Shown here piece after piece: positions 8,662-17,695 of a stretch of DNA of 64,000 nt. The position numbers and the translations under genes are program-made. Position 1 is the stretch's first letter. Every line of letters begins with the position of its first letter. Where the stretch lies: the NCBI RefSeq assembly GCF_963664735.1, contig NZ_OY761553.1:4275001-4339000 (forward strand), given 5' to 3'. Source of the DNA: an uncultured Cohaesibacter sp. GTDB lineage: Bacteria > Pseudomonadota > Alphaproteobacteria > Rhizobiales > Cohaesibacteraceae. The notes below the pieces were generated by a model. The model did not search any database. It worked only from the letters and a program-made list of their open reading frames with translations, and was not told the origin of the DNA.

Positions 8662-8808
8662 GCTTGTCTGGTGAATGCATGCGCAAATGCTGTTCTATGC
8701 CAATTTGTCATCTTTCAGCCCAACTTACGATTTACTAAGGTCGCTAGTGCGCGCTAGGGGCAGATTCGCTGTCTCTTCTTTCATCATCTAGTCTTGAGGA
8801 TGTTGCTC

Positions 8809-9474
8809 ATGCCTTTGTGTTCCCGGCTTTTGCCTGCTGCTCTTTTGGTGTCATGCGGGCTTTGCTCTTCTGTGCAAGCTCATCCCCATGTCTGGGTTAC
8901 CGTGCAAAGTGAGCTTGTAATGGATGGGCAAAAAATCAAGGAAATTCGCCATCAATGGACGTTCGATGAAGCCTTCAGCGCATTTGCGAGTCAGGGGCTT
9001 GATGAAAACGAGGATGGCAAGCTGACCCGCGAAGAGCTTCAGCCTCTGGCGCAAGTCAATGTCGAATCCCTGTCCGAATATGACTATTTTTCCGATCTAT
9101 ACGAAAAAGGTTCTCCCGATACAGGCAAGACCGCATTTGGAGAGCCGCGCGATTATTGGCTTTCTGTTTCAGGGGACCAGCTCGTCTTGCATTTCACATT
9201 GCCGGTTGAGGCTGAGATCGACACACGAAAAGAAGCTATTCTTGATGTCTATGATCCAAGCTTCTTTGTCGATTTTGCCTTTGCCGATAAAGCGCCCGCA
9301 AAGCTTGTGAACGCTCCGGGCAATTGTCATGCTCGCATCGAGCGGCCAAAAGGGCTGGATGATGATGTTGCAAGCCAGCTGGCCGCCATTCCTGCAGATC
9401 AGCGGGAAATTCCTTCTGACCTTATGCGCTTCACGGTTGCCATGGCTAATCAGGTTTATTTGAAATGCGATTGA
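8809..9474 (+). CDS. DUF1007 family periplasmic protein
   Basis: About 221 residues with a cleavable signal peptide (hydrophobic residues 5-20, cleavage near VQA before HPHVWV). The mature N-terminus HPHVW is typical of DUF1007 and suggests metal binding. An EF-hand-like loop, DENEDGKLTREE, gives Ca-type ligands. DUF1007 proteins are usually encoded directly before NicO/RcnA-type Ni/Co transporters, as here, where the two genes overlap by 10 bases and are probably translationally coupled. They are thought to assist metal handling in the periplasm; the exact role is unknown. ATG 8809 is preferred to ATG 8800 because GAGG lies too close to the latter. Confidence 0.8.
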   Translation: MPLCSRLLPAALLVSCGLCSSVQAHPHVWVTVQSELVMDGQKIKEIRHQWTFDEAFSAFASQGLDENEDGKLTREELQPLAQVNVESLSEYDYFSDLYEKGSPDTGKTAFGEPRDYWLSVSGDQLVLHFTLPVEAEIDTRKEAILDVYDPSFFVDFAFADKAPAKLVNAPGNCHARIERPKGLDDDVASQLAAIPADQREIPSDLMRFTVAMANQVYLKCD

Positions 9475-10580
9475 GTTCCGGATCTCAGCTATCTTCGAGG
9501 AGGGCGATTTTCATCGCCTTTCTTTTTGCCACTTCTGTATTTGCCTTCGGGGCGATGGTGCACGCGGACCCGGCTTTTGCAGCTCAGTCGCCATTCGGAG
9601 TGGCCTTGCCGGATACTTCCGGGCCCATGGCGACCAGCGGGCTTTGGGCAGAAATCCAGCGTTGGATTCTGGCGCGGCAATCCGAGTTTTACATGGCGCT
9701 TAAAGATGCTGTGAAGCTGGTCAGAACGAGTAATTCAACGCTCTTTGTTTTGTTGGGCCTGTCCTTTGCTTACGGGCTTTTCCATGCGGCAGGACCGGGG
9801 CATGGCAAGGTGGTGCTGACCACCTATCTGTTTGCCAGCGGTGCATCTGCGCGTAAGGGAGCTGTGCTTGCGCTGTTGGCTGCCATGGTTCAGGCGAGCG
9901 TAGCCGTTGCGCTGATCGGCATTGCGGCTGTGGTGCTCAATCTGACCTCTATCGTGATAACCCAGACTGCACAGCTGCTTGAATTGGCGTCCTATGCGAT
10001 GTTTGTGGTTTTGGGTGGGTGGCTCATTTCGCGTGCCATTCGCTCGGCAGCGCATGCTTTGTCCCGCTCTCATGCTGACAATGAGGACTTGCATGCCTCT
10101 CATGATGGGCATCATGCTTCTCATCATCACGGCGGCGAGCACCATCATGTTGATCATGTCCATTCAAATCATCACCATGACCATCATCATGATCACGATG
10201 AAGCATGCGGGTGTGGGCACACGCACGCGGCTCCGTTGCTAGTGATTGAAGAGGCAAAGGGGCTGAAGGGTATGGCGCTGGCGGTGGTCTCCATGGGGTT
10301 GCGTCCCTGTTCTGGCGCATTGATCGTTCTTGTTTTTGCTCTCTCGCAAAAGGTCTTTTGGGCCGGTGTGCTTTCCGCCTATGCGATGGGGCTTGGAACA
10401 GGCTTGACCGTGGCCGCGCTCGCCCTTATCGCAGTGTATGCCAGATCCTTCTCGCAAGTGCTTGCAAACCGAGGTCTTTCCAATGGGGCTACACAGTGGT
10501 TCGGCATCATGGTTCTGATGCTTGCGGGTCTGGTCGTGCTGTCGTTTGGTGGAATTTTACTTTTGGCAAATCTGCTTTAG
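9465..10580 (+). CDS. NicO/RcnA-type nickel/cobalt transporter with His-rich loop
   Basis: 371-residue inner-membrane protein of the NicO family with about six membrane segments. The family motif GLFHAAGPGHGKVVL lies near residues 105-120. A cytoplasmic loop at about residues 205-258 is extremely rich in His (HHGGEHHHVDHVHS, HHHDHHHDHDE) and ends with CGCGHTH, a likely metal-binding sensor or buffer. The second half has GLRPCSGAL, as in RcnA. The family exports Ni2+ or Co2+, though zinc has been proposed for the DUF1007-linked branch. It overlaps the upstream DUF1007 gene by 10 bases. No RcnR regulator is seen. Confidence 0.85.
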   Translation: MRLSSGSQLSSRRAIFIAFLFATSVFAFGAMVHADPAFAAQSPFGVALPDTSGPMATSGLWAEIQRWILARQSEFYMALKDAVKLVRTSNSTLFVLLGLSFAYGLFHAAGPGHGKVVLTTYLFASGASARKGAVLALLAAMVQASVAVALIGIAAVVLNLTSIVITQTAQLLELASYAMFVVLGGWLISRAIRSAAHALSRSHADNEDLHASHDGHHASHHHGGEHHHVDHVHSNHHHDHHHDHDEACGCGHTHAAPLLVIEEAKGLKGMALAVVSMGLRPCSGALIVLVFALSQKVFWAGVLSAYAMGLGTGLTVAALALIAVYARSFSQVLANRGLSNGATQWFGIMVLMLAGLVVLSFGGILLLANLL

Positions 10581-10612
10581 CGACGGGCCTTGCGCTTGTC
10601 CATTTGGGGTGC

Positions 10613-11275
10613 TCAGGACTTCAGTGCATCAGGGCCTGTTTTCTTCAACAGTCCCAATTCCATTGCGATGTGAGTCAACTGAGCGGCATTGCCTCCGCCG
10701 AGTTTCTCCCGCATCCGCTGCCGGTGGCTTTCAACGGTTCTGACCCCGATGCCCAGATCGATAGCAATTTCCTTGTTGGCCTTGCCCTGCGCTATTCCTT
10801 GCAAAACCTCCACTTCCCTTTCCGTCAGGTTGGATGGAAGGGAGGGCTTTTTTTGTTCTTGTTGAAGGGCGTCTGGTGCGATGCCTTTTGAGAAATAGTG
10901 GCCGCCATCGGCAATTATGTGTATGGCGCTAATCAACTCGGTTGCCTTGATGTCTTTGAGCAGAAAGCCTGCCGCGCCAGCTTTGATCGCGGCGCGCACA
11001 TATTCCGGGTTGTCGTGCATAGACAGGAACAGAATGCGGCAGTCTGGAGCTTGAATGCTGATCTGGCTGGCTGCTTCCAACCCATTGCAGCGTGGCATGG
11101 AAATGTCGAGGATCAGAATGTCTGGGCGATGCCTGAGGGTTTGTTCTACCGCCTCAAGGCCATCTTCTGCCTCGGCAATGATTTCGACGTCGTCCTCCAA
11201 TTTAAGACGAGCACAAATGCCGTCTCTTACCAAGGCATGATCATCCGCAATGATTATTCGTGTTTTTTCTTTCAT
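10613..11275 (-). CDS. NarL/FixJ-family response regulator
   Basis: 220 residues. Receiver domain at 1-120 with the acidic pair DD (11-12), phosphoacceptor D57 in LILDISMP and the conserved Lys in GFLLKD; LuxR-type HTH at about 150-210 (LTEREVEVLQGIAQGKANKEIA). It is encoded after the histidine kinase at 11421 on the same strand, 145 bases downstream, with an intervening terminator hairpin. Together they form a two-component system; the divergent TRAP transporter operon is the likely target, as in other Cache-kinase/TRAP loci. Confidence 0.9.
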   Translation of the reverse strand: MKEKTRIIIADDHALVRDGICARLKLEDDVEIIAEAEDGLEAVEQTLRHRPDILILDISMPRCNGLEAASQISIQAPDCRILFLSMHDNPEYVRAAIKAGAAGFLLKDIKATELISAIHIIADGGHYFSKGIAPDALQQEQKKPSLPSNLTEREVEVLQGIAQGKANKEIAIDLGIGVRTVESHRQRMREKLGGGNAAQLTHIAMELGLLKKTGPDALKS

Positions 11276-11303
11276 TTGCCGATCGCTGTTTGGTGATGCA
11301 TCG

Positions 11304-11332
11304 AAAAAGTCGGGCGAATCCGCACCCGACTT
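11304..11332 (-). terminator. Terminator or attenuator between kinase and regulator genes
   Basis: On the minus strand AAGTCGGG pairs with CCCGACTT (11325-11332 with 11307-11314) and is followed by a run of five T (11304-11308). It lies between the kinase stop and the regulator start and would reduce readthrough, lowering or uncoupling regulator expression. Confidence 0.65.
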
Positions 11333-11420
11333 ATTAAGCCGGGAGAATAGAGGCGAAAATTATGAATTGAAAGCAAGTTGCGATCTATTTTCTTTGTTGA
11401 TTCTACTTTTGGTATAAAAG

Positions 11421-12827
11421 CTAAACTTGCGGTATATTGATCGAGAGCTTTAGCCCCCCTAGATCTGATCTGGTTAATGTGAGCGTGCCCCTTTGATTTT
11501 CAACCCGTTCGCACATGTTGCGCAGCCCCAATCCCGATCCCTTGAATAATATTGCTGGATCTTCCAAAAATACACCATCGTCGGCGATGACAAGACTGAC
11601 TGACTTTTGATGCCCATTTTTTTCATTCAGGGACATTTTAATGACAACTTGTTTGGCATGTGTATGGCGGCTCACGTTGGTCAGGGCTTCCTGAGTAATG
11701 CGGAAAAGGGCGATTTTGGCAGATTCGGACAGTTGTTTGTCTATCCGCGTCGTTTGAACTCCCGTTTTGATGCCTGTGCTTTCTGAAAAATCTCGCGCCA
11801 ATTCTCTGATAGCTTCACTCAGGCCAATGTTGACCAAAGCGGAAGGGTGCAAGGCTTTCGAGATCCTGCGGATGTCTGAGATGGAGGTCTCGAGTATCTC
11901 CATGCTTTTCTCAATGAGGGGCTTTGCCTGCGCGGGGTTGGAAATTTGGTCGCAGGCCAATTCGAGACGCTGCTTTATGCAAACAAGCAGTTGGTTGATC
12001 CCATCATGAAGATCGTGAGAAACGCGCTTTCTTTCTTCTTCTTGAACATCGATAATTCTCTGGTTCAGGGCTTTTAGTTTTTGGTCTGCCAACTTGTGTT
12101 CATTATAGTGCAGAGCTGAGGCGGAAAGAGCTGTTACGCCGATGATGAGCAAAGACATGATCAGGATTGTCAGTTCTGTGTGGCGGGTGATGCTCTGCAT
12201 GCCATGTTGCAGCGAGTCAATTTCACTTTTGATATCGTCCAGATAAGTCCCCGTTCCAATCATCCAGTCCCATTGCGGCAAGAAAGTTGCGTATCCCAAT
12301 TTTCGTGTTTTTATGCCTGTGGATGGTTTGGGCCATGAAAAAGTGTAATAACCACCACCGTTGACGGCTTTTTTCATCAGCTCCTGAACGATAAAGCGAC
12401 CTGCCTCGTCTTTCTTGTACCAAAGGTTTTCACCGATCAGGTTGGGCTGAGGTGAACTGACCAGATTGGTGCCAGCACGATCATAGACAAAAAAGTAGCC
12501 GTCTTGGCCGTAATTGAGATTGTTCAGAATTGCTTGCGCGGCAGCTTGCTTTTCGGCAGGTGTTTTTCCCGTTTGAAGAACTTCATGCCCAATTGCTGTC
12601 AAAGCCAAAGAGATGTAGTTTTTAAGCTCGCCTCTGCGTGCTTCCAGAATGCGCTTTTCTAATAGATGCATTTCTTTGTTGATGAGGCGATTTGCCTCAA
12701 TATGAATCATCCATCCTGTTAGTCCAGATACAAAAATGATGGGCAAAACAGCAATCAGCAAAATTTTGAGCTTAAATGATAATTTTCCGTTGGCATGGAG
12801 GCTGTTTTGTGGTTGTTTCTTGCTCAT
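11421..12827 (-). CDS. Sensor histidine kinase with Cache domain (HisKA_3 type)
   Basis: 468 residues. Membrane segments at about 21-40 and 218-238 flank a periplasmic single Cache domain (about 45-210; YGQDGYFFVYD and WDWMIGTGTYLDD are typical of sCache_2). The cytoplasmic part has the HisKA_3 phosphoacceptor H271 in RVSHDLHDG and a HATPase with ITQEALTNVSRH (N box) and GSGLGLRNMCERV (G box). sCache_2 domains often bind small organic acids. The gene is divergent from a TRAP transporter for such compounds and followed by its response regulator, so it probably senses the same substrate. Confidence 0.9.
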   Translation of the reverse strand: MSKKQPQNSLHANGKLSFKLKILLIAVLPIIFVSGLTGWMIHIEANRLINKEMHLLEKRILEARRGELKNYISLALTAIGHEVLQTGKTPAEKQAAAQAILNNLNYGQDGYFFVYDRAGTNLVSSPQPNLIGENLWYKKDEAGRFIVQELMKKAVNGGGYYTFSWPKPSTGIKTRKLGYATFLPQWDWMIGTGTYLDDIKSEIDSLQHGMQSITRHTELTILIMSLLIIGVTALSASALHYNEHKLADQKLKALNQRIIDVQEEERKRVSHDLHDGINQLLVCIKQRLELACDQISNPAQAKPLIEKSMEILETSISDIRRISKALHPSALVNIGLSEAIRELARDFSESTGIKTGVQTTRIDKQLSESAKIALFRITQEALTNVSRHTHAKQVVIKMSLNEKNGHQKSVSLVIADDGVFLEDPAILFKGSGLGLRNMCERVENQRGTLTLTRSDLGGLKLSINIPQV

Positions 12828-12970
12828 GTTTCGACCCGGACTGTTGTTTTACCTGTCTTGCAGCATCAGAATTCAGAATGCTTCAAGTGCTGATTTTTGT
12901 TTTTTGTATATTTGTGCAAAATTAGCTAGGCAGTCCAATGATTAAAAATAGCTCAAAGGAGGAATCCTTT

Positions 12971-14059
12971 ATGGATCGTCGTGATTTCTTGAAGAAAGCA
13001 AGTCTGGTTTCTGGTGGTGTGGCAGCCAGCACTCTTGCTGCTCCAGCTTATGCTCAAGGCAAGCGTACTTTGAAAATGGTCACCAGCTGGCCAAAGAACT
13101 TTCCGGGCCTTGGTACAGGTGCTCAGCGTCTGGCTGACAATATTACCGCCATGACAGACGGACGTCTGAGCGTGAAAGTCTACAGTGCCGGTGAATTGGT
13201 GCCTGCTTTTGAAGCCTATGATGCGGTGATGACCGGCACTGCCGATCTCTACCATGCATCAGAATATAACTTCGTTGGCAAAAGCAAGTCTCTGGCTTTC
13301 TTCACCACCGTGCCGATGGGCATGACTGCAACCGAGTTCGACGCCTGGATTCACCATGAGGGTGGTCAGGAACTTTGGGACGAACTGGCAGCCAAGTTCA
13401 ACGTGAAATCTTTCCCTGCTGGCAACACCGGTGCTCAGATGGGCGGTTGGTTCAACAAGGAAATCAAGACGCTTGATGATATCAAGGGCTTGAAAATGCG
13501 TATTCCCGGTATGGGTGGTGAAGTGCTCCGTCGTCTTGGTGCATCTGCCGTTTCTCTGCCGGGTGGCGAAATCTTCCAGGCGCTGCAGTCTGGCGCTATC
13601 GACGCTACCGAGTTTGTCGGTCCTTGGAACGATCTGGCTCTGGGCTTCTACAAAACCACGAAATTCTACTACTATCCTGGTTTCCATGAGCCAAGTGGCG
13701 GTATTTCCTGCGGCATGAATCTCGATGTTTTCAATGGTCTCTCAAAAGCCGATCAGGCCATTTTTAGAACGGCTTGTATCGCTGAGAACAACATCCTGTC
13801 CTCAGAATATAACGCCCGCAACGGTGCCGCGCTTGATCAGCTGGTCAACAAACATGGCGTCGTGCTGAAGAAATTCCCCGATGAGGTCTTTATTGCAATC
13901 GGTAAGGTTTGCGAAGAAGTCGTTGCTGAATTCGGTGCTGAAGATGAATTGTCCAAACGCATTTATGAGAGCTACCTTGCTGCTCGTAAGAATGTGGGTG
14001 ACTGGATGCGTATTACCGAACGTCCGTTCCTGGATGGTCGTGACCGCGTTCTTGCTTAA
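12971..14059 (+). CDS. TRAP transporter substrate-binding protein (DctP family, TakP-like)
   Basis: 362-residue periplasmic solute receptor. It begins with a Tat-type signal (MDRRDFLKK, cleavage near AYA at residue 28). SAGELVPAFEAYDAV, GNTGAQMGGWF and ATEFVGPWNDLALGFYK match the subgroup that includes the 2-oxo-acid binder TakP and lactate-binding relatives, so pyruvate, 2-oxobutyrate or lactate is the likely ligand. The start is set by AAAGGAGG ending eight bases before ATG 12971; the ATG at 12938 has no such site. It is the first gene of a P-Q-M operon, separated from the membrane subunits by a hairpin. Confidence 0.92.
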   Translation: MDRRDFLKKASLVSGGVAASTLAAPAYAQGKRTLKMVTSWPKNFPGLGTGAQRLADNITAMTDGRLSVKVYSAGELVPAFEAYDAVMTGTADLYHASEYNFVGKSKSLAFFTTVPMGMTATEFDAWIHHEGGQELWDELAAKFNVKSFPAGNTGAQMGGWFNKEIKTLDDIKGLKMRIPGMGGEVLRRLGASAVSLPGGEIFQALQSGAIDATEFVGPWNDLALGFYKTTKFYYYPGFHEPSGGISCGMNLDVFNGLSKADQAIFRTACIAENNILSSEYNARNGAALDQLVNKHGVVLKKFPDEVFIAIGKVCEEVVAEFGAEDELSKRIYESYLAARKNVGDWMRITERPFLDGRDRVLA

Positions 14060-14080
14060 GCTTAGTGAAAACTTCGTATC

Positions 14081-14112
14081 GCTCTCCCCATTTTCTGGGG
14101 AGAGCCTCTTTT
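14081..14112 (+). terminator. Intra-operon terminator after the binding-protein gene
   Basis: GCTCTCCCC pairs with GGGGAGAGC, followed by CTCTTTT. It would let the soluble receptor be made in excess over the DctQ/DctM subunits, a common TRAP layout. Confidence 0.75.
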
Positions 14113-14300
14113 GCCTGATATTTGTTCTGGTTTATTTCAGAAATCTGATATTCCAATGCAAATGATTAGCACTGCCGGGTTGAAGCGCTCGACCGGGTTG
14201 TGTATTCCAACCAACAAAAGTTCCGACCTCCTTTCCAGCAAGCGAAATAAATTCGTTTGCTTTCTTCTTACCATTCTTGGTCGCGAACAGGAGTTAAACA

Positions 14301-14837
14301 ATGCGCGCTCTGGCAGACCTGATAGATCGGGTCAATGTAGCAACTGGTAAAGGACTTGCCTGGTTTGCTCTTATTGTTGTCTTAATACAGTTTGTTGTCG
14401 TGTTGATGCGCTATGTCTTTGGCATCGGCTCCATTTGGGCTCAGGAGCTGATTGTATACGTACACGCTTTTCTGTTCATGCAGGCTTCCGCCTTTACTCT
14501 TTCCAGAGATGGTCATGTGCGCGTTGATATCTTCTATCGCGAAGTCCATCCTCGCACGAAGGCAAAGATCAATATTTTTGGTTCGATCGTTCTGCTCATT
14601 CCGGTTTGTATTTTGCTGGTCTATGTGTCTTGGGACTATGTCTATAATAGCTGGGCTATTCTGGAGGGGAGTGCCGAGACCTCCGGTATTCAGGCTCGTT
14701 TCCTGCTTAAAAGTGCAATTATCGTGTTTGCCATTCAAATGGCGCTGCAAGGGTATGTCATGTTTGTGAGATCCTGGTGCGCGCTTCAGGGCGATGAGAT
14801 TGAATTGCAGCGCTTGCAGCAGATGGGAGAAGGTTGA
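14301..14837 (+). CDS. dctQ: TRAP transporter small membrane subunit (DctQ)
   Basis: 178 residues with four membrane segments, the usual size for DctQ. The conserved stretch LMRYVFGIGSIWAQEL in the first half and DGHVRVDIFY after TM2 identify the family. It bridges the binding protein and the DctM permease. CAGGAG precedes ATG 14301 at a good distance. The stop codon overlaps the dctM start (TGATG), indicating coupled translation. Confidence 0.92.
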   Translation: MRALADLIDRVNVATGKGLAWFALIVVLIQFVVVLMRYVFGIGSIWAQELIVYVHAFLFMQASAFTLSRDGHVRVDIFYREVHPRTKAKINIFGSIVLLIPVCILLVYVSWDYVYNSWAILEGSAETSGIQARFLLKSAIIVFAIQMALQGYVMFVRSWCALQGDEIELQRLQQMGEG

Positions 14838-16423
14838 TGGAAGCGATTGCTCATTCTCTTGATCTGTTGATGTTTGCAGCAGCATGTGTCGTGCTCATGC
14901 TCGGTTTTCCTGTTGCTTTCAGTCTTGCCGGTGTTGCTCTCATCTTTGCCTTGATCGGCTGGGGCTTCGGTGCATTCGAAATGTCGTTCCTGTCGGCTTT
15001 GCCACAGCGCATTTTCGGCACCATGACCAACGAAACGCTCGTTGCCGTTCCTTTGTTCGTCTTCATGGGCGTCGTGCTTGAGCGCTCGAAAGTGGCCGAG
15101 GAATTGCTCGATACGATGGGCCGTGTACTTGGGTCCATCAACGGCGGTTTGGGTATCGCCGTGTCCATCGTGGGGGCTTTGCTTGCCGCTTCTACCGGCA
15201 TTGTGGGTGCAACCGTGGTGACCATGGGCCTGTTGTCCCTGCCAAGCATGCTCAAGCGTGGCTATTCTGCCGAATTGGCTTGTGGCTCGATCGCCGCAGC
15301 CGGTACACTGGGACAGATTATTCCACCATCCATTGTGCTTGTGATTTTGGGTGACCAGTTGTCTAACGCCTATCAAAAGGCGCAGCTGGATATGGGCATC
15401 TTTTCGCCGGATCCAATTTCTGTTGGTGACCTGTTTGCAGGCGCGCTGATCCCGGGGCTGATGCTTGTGGGCTTTTATATCATCTATCAGATCGTTATTG
15501 CGACGGTGAAGCCAAGTGTTGCACCTTCCATTCCTGAGGAGGAGCGTGAAAGAGTTACGGCAACTGAAGTTTTCCATGCCTTGTTGCCGCCGCTTGTTCT
15601 GATCCTTGCCGTTCTTGGTTCTATCCTTGGTGGTGTTGCGACCCCGACGGAAGCGGCTGCTGTGGGGGCTATCGGTGCCGTCTTGTTGGCCGGCTATCGT
15701 TTGGATGAAGGGCACAGCAAGAGCATCATTGCCGCTGCTGTGGCTCTGGTCGTTGCGCTTATGCTCTCGGAATTCATGGATCTGCGTATTGCTCGCGATC
15801 ACATTGAACCGCGGGATCTCGTTGCGATTATTGTCGCTGCCATTTGCGTTCTGTTGCTGGGCCTAGGTATTCTTACCGCCCTTATCCGAACCTATAGAAA
15901 CGGTGTGCTCAAAACCGTTATGGAAGGCACGACCGAAGTGACGACCATGGTGTTTCTCATCCTGATTGGCGCTTCGCTGTTTTCGCTGGTTTTCCGCGGC
16001 CTTGGCGGTGAAGAAATGATCCAGGAGGCACTCTCTGGCATGCCCGGTGGTGCTGTTGGAGCCATGATCGCGGTCATGCTCTTGATGTTCTTCCTCGGCT
16101 TCTTCCTCGATTTCCTTGAAATCGTGTTTGTGGTGGTGCCGATGGTAGCGCCGGTGCTGTTGCAGATGGAAATGCCGAATGGTGAAACCATGAGCCCGAT
16201 TTGGCTGGGAATTATGATGGCTGTCAACTTGCAGACCTCGTTCCTGACGCCACCATTTGGCTTTGCACTGTTCTATCTGCGTGGCGTTGCTCCGGCTTCG
16301 GTTCGCACAGGGCAGATTTATCGTGGCATCATTCCGTTTGTCTTCATTCAGATAGCAGCGCTGTTAATCCTGTGGTATTTCCCGGATCTGACAACCTGGT
16401 TGCCTCATTTGATCTATCGTTGA
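14837..16423 (+). CDS. dctM: TRAP transporter large permease subunit (DctM)
   Basis: 528-residue inner-membrane permease of the DctM family. The scaffold motifs PLFVFMGVVLERS, GIVGATVVTMGLLSLP, AAAGTLGQIIPPS and ATPTEAAAVGA are present. The protein is longer than the common 430-residue DctM: an extra stretch of membrane helices (about 290-350) sits in the middle, as in the TRAP mannitol/chloroaromatic and 2-oxo-acid type. Translation starts at ATG 14837, overlapping the dctQ stop. Sodium- or proton-coupled uptake with the upstream receptor is expected. A terminator follows. Confidence 0.92.
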   Translation: MEAIAHSLDLLMFAAACVVLMLGFPVAFSLAGVALIFALIGWGFGAFEMSFLSALPQRIFGTMTNETLVAVPLFVFMGVVLERSKVAEELLDTMGRVLGSINGGLGIAVSIVGALLAASTGIVGATVVTMGLLSLPSMLKRGYSAELACGSIAAAGTLGQIIPPSIVLVILGDQLSNAYQKAQLDMGIFSPDPISVGDLFAGALIPGLMLVGFYIIYQIVIATVKPSVAPSIPEEERERVTATEVFHALLPPLVLILAVLGSILGGVATPTEAAAVGAIGAVLLAGYRLDEGHSKSIIAAAVALVVALMLSEFMDLRIARDHIEPRDLVAIIVAAICVLLLGLGILTALIRTYRNGVLKTVMEGTTEVTTMVFLILIGASLFSLVFRGLGGEEMIQEALSGMPGGAVGAMIAVMLLMFFLGFFLDFLEIVFVVVPMVAPVLLQMEMPNGETMSPIWLGIMMAVNLQTSFLTPPFGFALFYLRGVAPASVRTGQIYRGIIPFVFIQIAALLILWYFPDLTTWLPHLIYR

Positions 16424-16447
16424 TAGGGGCAAGACTAATAATCACAA

Positions 16448-16477
16448 AGTCCGCAGGAGTGATTCTGCGGGCTTTTT
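16448..16477 (+). terminator. Rho-independent terminator of the TRAP operon
   Basis: CCGCAG (16451-16456) pairs with CTGCGG (16465-16470), flanked by AG/CT pairing and followed by six T. Confidence 0.85.
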
Positions 16478-16550
16478 TGTTGGCTGCCTATCGTTTGAGG
16501 CTCATGGAGTGTCTTTTGGGCAACCAGCCGGGGACGATGGATGCTTGCCT

Positions 16551-17279
16551 CTAAAGCTTCTTCATATTGACGCGATCAATCAGTTGTTGGCCGGTTTCGA
16601 CGCGTTCGGAATAGCGATCCACCAGATAATCCGATCTACTACGGGTCATCCATGTGAACTTCATCAGCTCTTCGCACACATCGATTATGCGATCATAGAA
16701 GGGCGATGGTTTGATGCGATCGTCGTCGCCAAATTCATTGAATGCTTTGGCGATGGAAGACTGATTGGGAATGGTGATCATGCGCATCCAGCGCCCCAAT
16801 ATGCGCATCTGGTTGACAGCATTGAAGCTTTGAGAGCCACCTTCCACTTGCATCAAGGCGAGGGTTTTGCCCTGAGTGGGACGCACAGCGCCAAGTGAGA
16901 GCGGGATCCAGTCTATTTGTGCTTTCATTATACCGGTCATCGCGCCATGACGTTCCGGGGACACCCAAACCATGCCTTCTGCCCAAGCTGAGAGATTCCT
17001 CAGCTCCTGCACCTTGGGATGATCTGCATCCGCATCATCTGGGAGGGGCAGGCCGGAAGGGTCAAAGGTACGGCACTCTGCACCCAAAGCGGTAAGCAAT
17101 CTGGCCGCTTCATAGGCGACCAAACGAGAGAAGGATCGTTTGCGCAGGGATCCATAGAGCAGGAGAATGCGCGGAGGGTGCCCGTCGTCGTCCGCGCCGG
17201 CAAGATAACTGTGATCAATAGTCTGCAAAAGCTCGGGATCTGCCAGATGGTCTTTGGCTTCCAGTGCGATGCCTAGCAT
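16551..17279 (-). CDS. arsH: ArsH, NADPH-dependent FMN reductase (organoarsenical oxidase)
   Basis: 242-residue flavoprotein. The FMN phosphate-binding motif [10 protein letters not shown] lies at about 43-52 and is followed by PSGLPLPDD and [20 protein letters not shown], all characteristic of ArsH. The family oxidises trivalent organoarsenicals and reduces other substrates with NADPH. It follows arsR by 15 bases on the same strand, so the pair is an arsRH operon. No arsB/acr3 pump or arsC reductase is adjacent. Confidence 0.92.
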   Translation of the reverse strand: MLGIALEAKDHLADPELLQTIDHSYLAGADDDGHPPRILLLYGSLRKRSFSRLVAYEAARLLTALGAECRTFDPSGLPLPDDADADHPKVQELRNLSAWAEGMVWVSPERHGAMTGIMKAQIDWIPLSLGAVRPTQGKTLALMQVEGGSQSFNAVNQMRILGRWMRMITIPNQSSIAKAFNEFGDDDRIKPSPFYDRIIDVCEELMKFTWMTRSRSDYLVDRYSERVETGQQLIDRVNMKKL

Positions 17280-17294
17280 GGTATCTCTCGCCCT

Positions 17295-17681
17295 TTATTC
17301 TGTTGAGGGGGGGATGTCTTGGTTGCCCAGGGTGGGGGAGCGGTCACATTGTTCGAGGCTGCAAGTTGCTTCGATGATTGAATGACATTGTTCGGATGCT
17401 CCTCCGCAACAGTCTCTCAACAGGTAATCGATAAGTGCGGCAATACCTTCCATATCTGCGAAATAGCGAACAGATCTTCCCTCCCTCTCATTTCGTATCA
17501 GTTTTGCTCTGAGCAAAATGTTGAGATTGGTAGACATCGTGTTCTGCTTCACACCGAGTATTTGCCCCATTTCTCCTGATAGGTGTCCTACTTTGCCGGC
17601 CTTTATGAGCAGGCGAAAGACATCGAGGCGTGTGGGCTGGCTTAAAGCTGCAAAAGCCGTTGTTGCTTCTGATATATCCAT
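17295..17681 (-). CDS. arsR: ArsR-family arsenic-responsive repressor
   Basis: 128 residues from ATG 17681 (MDISEATTAF). Winged HTH with LSQPTRLDVFRLL and GVKQNTMSTNLNIL. The C-terminal end carries DCCGGASEQC, a Cys-Cys pair plus a third Cys eight residues on, close to the As(III) site of Acidithiobacillus ArsR (C95, C96, C102); further Cys occur downstream. The frame extends upstream to 17780, but that would place the operator palindrome inside the gene and the family aligns from MDISEA. It probably represses itself and arsH through the palindrome at its start codon. Confidence 0.9.
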   Translation of the reverse strand: MDISEATTAFAALSQPTRLDVFRLLIKAGKVGHLSGEMGQILGVKQNTMSTNLNILLRAKLIRNEREGRSVRYFADMEGIAALIDYLLRDCCGGASEQCHSIIEATCSLEQCDRSPTLGNQDIPPSTE

Positions 17682-17695
17682 TATTCTTGAATAAT
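17680..17695. promoter_or_regulatory. Palindrome at the arsR start, candidate ArsR operator
   Basis: ATTATTC and GAATAAT are perfect inverted arms separated by TT (17680-17695). The palindrome touches the arsR start codon, so bound repressor would block the arsRH promoter or early transcript. Confidence 0.6.

Noticed and set aside
10024-10320. His-rich frames antisense to the NicO loop (and likewise at 20574-20926)
   Set aside because: CAT/ATG repeats of the His-rich loops read as open frames on other strands or frames; they are by-products of the real genes.
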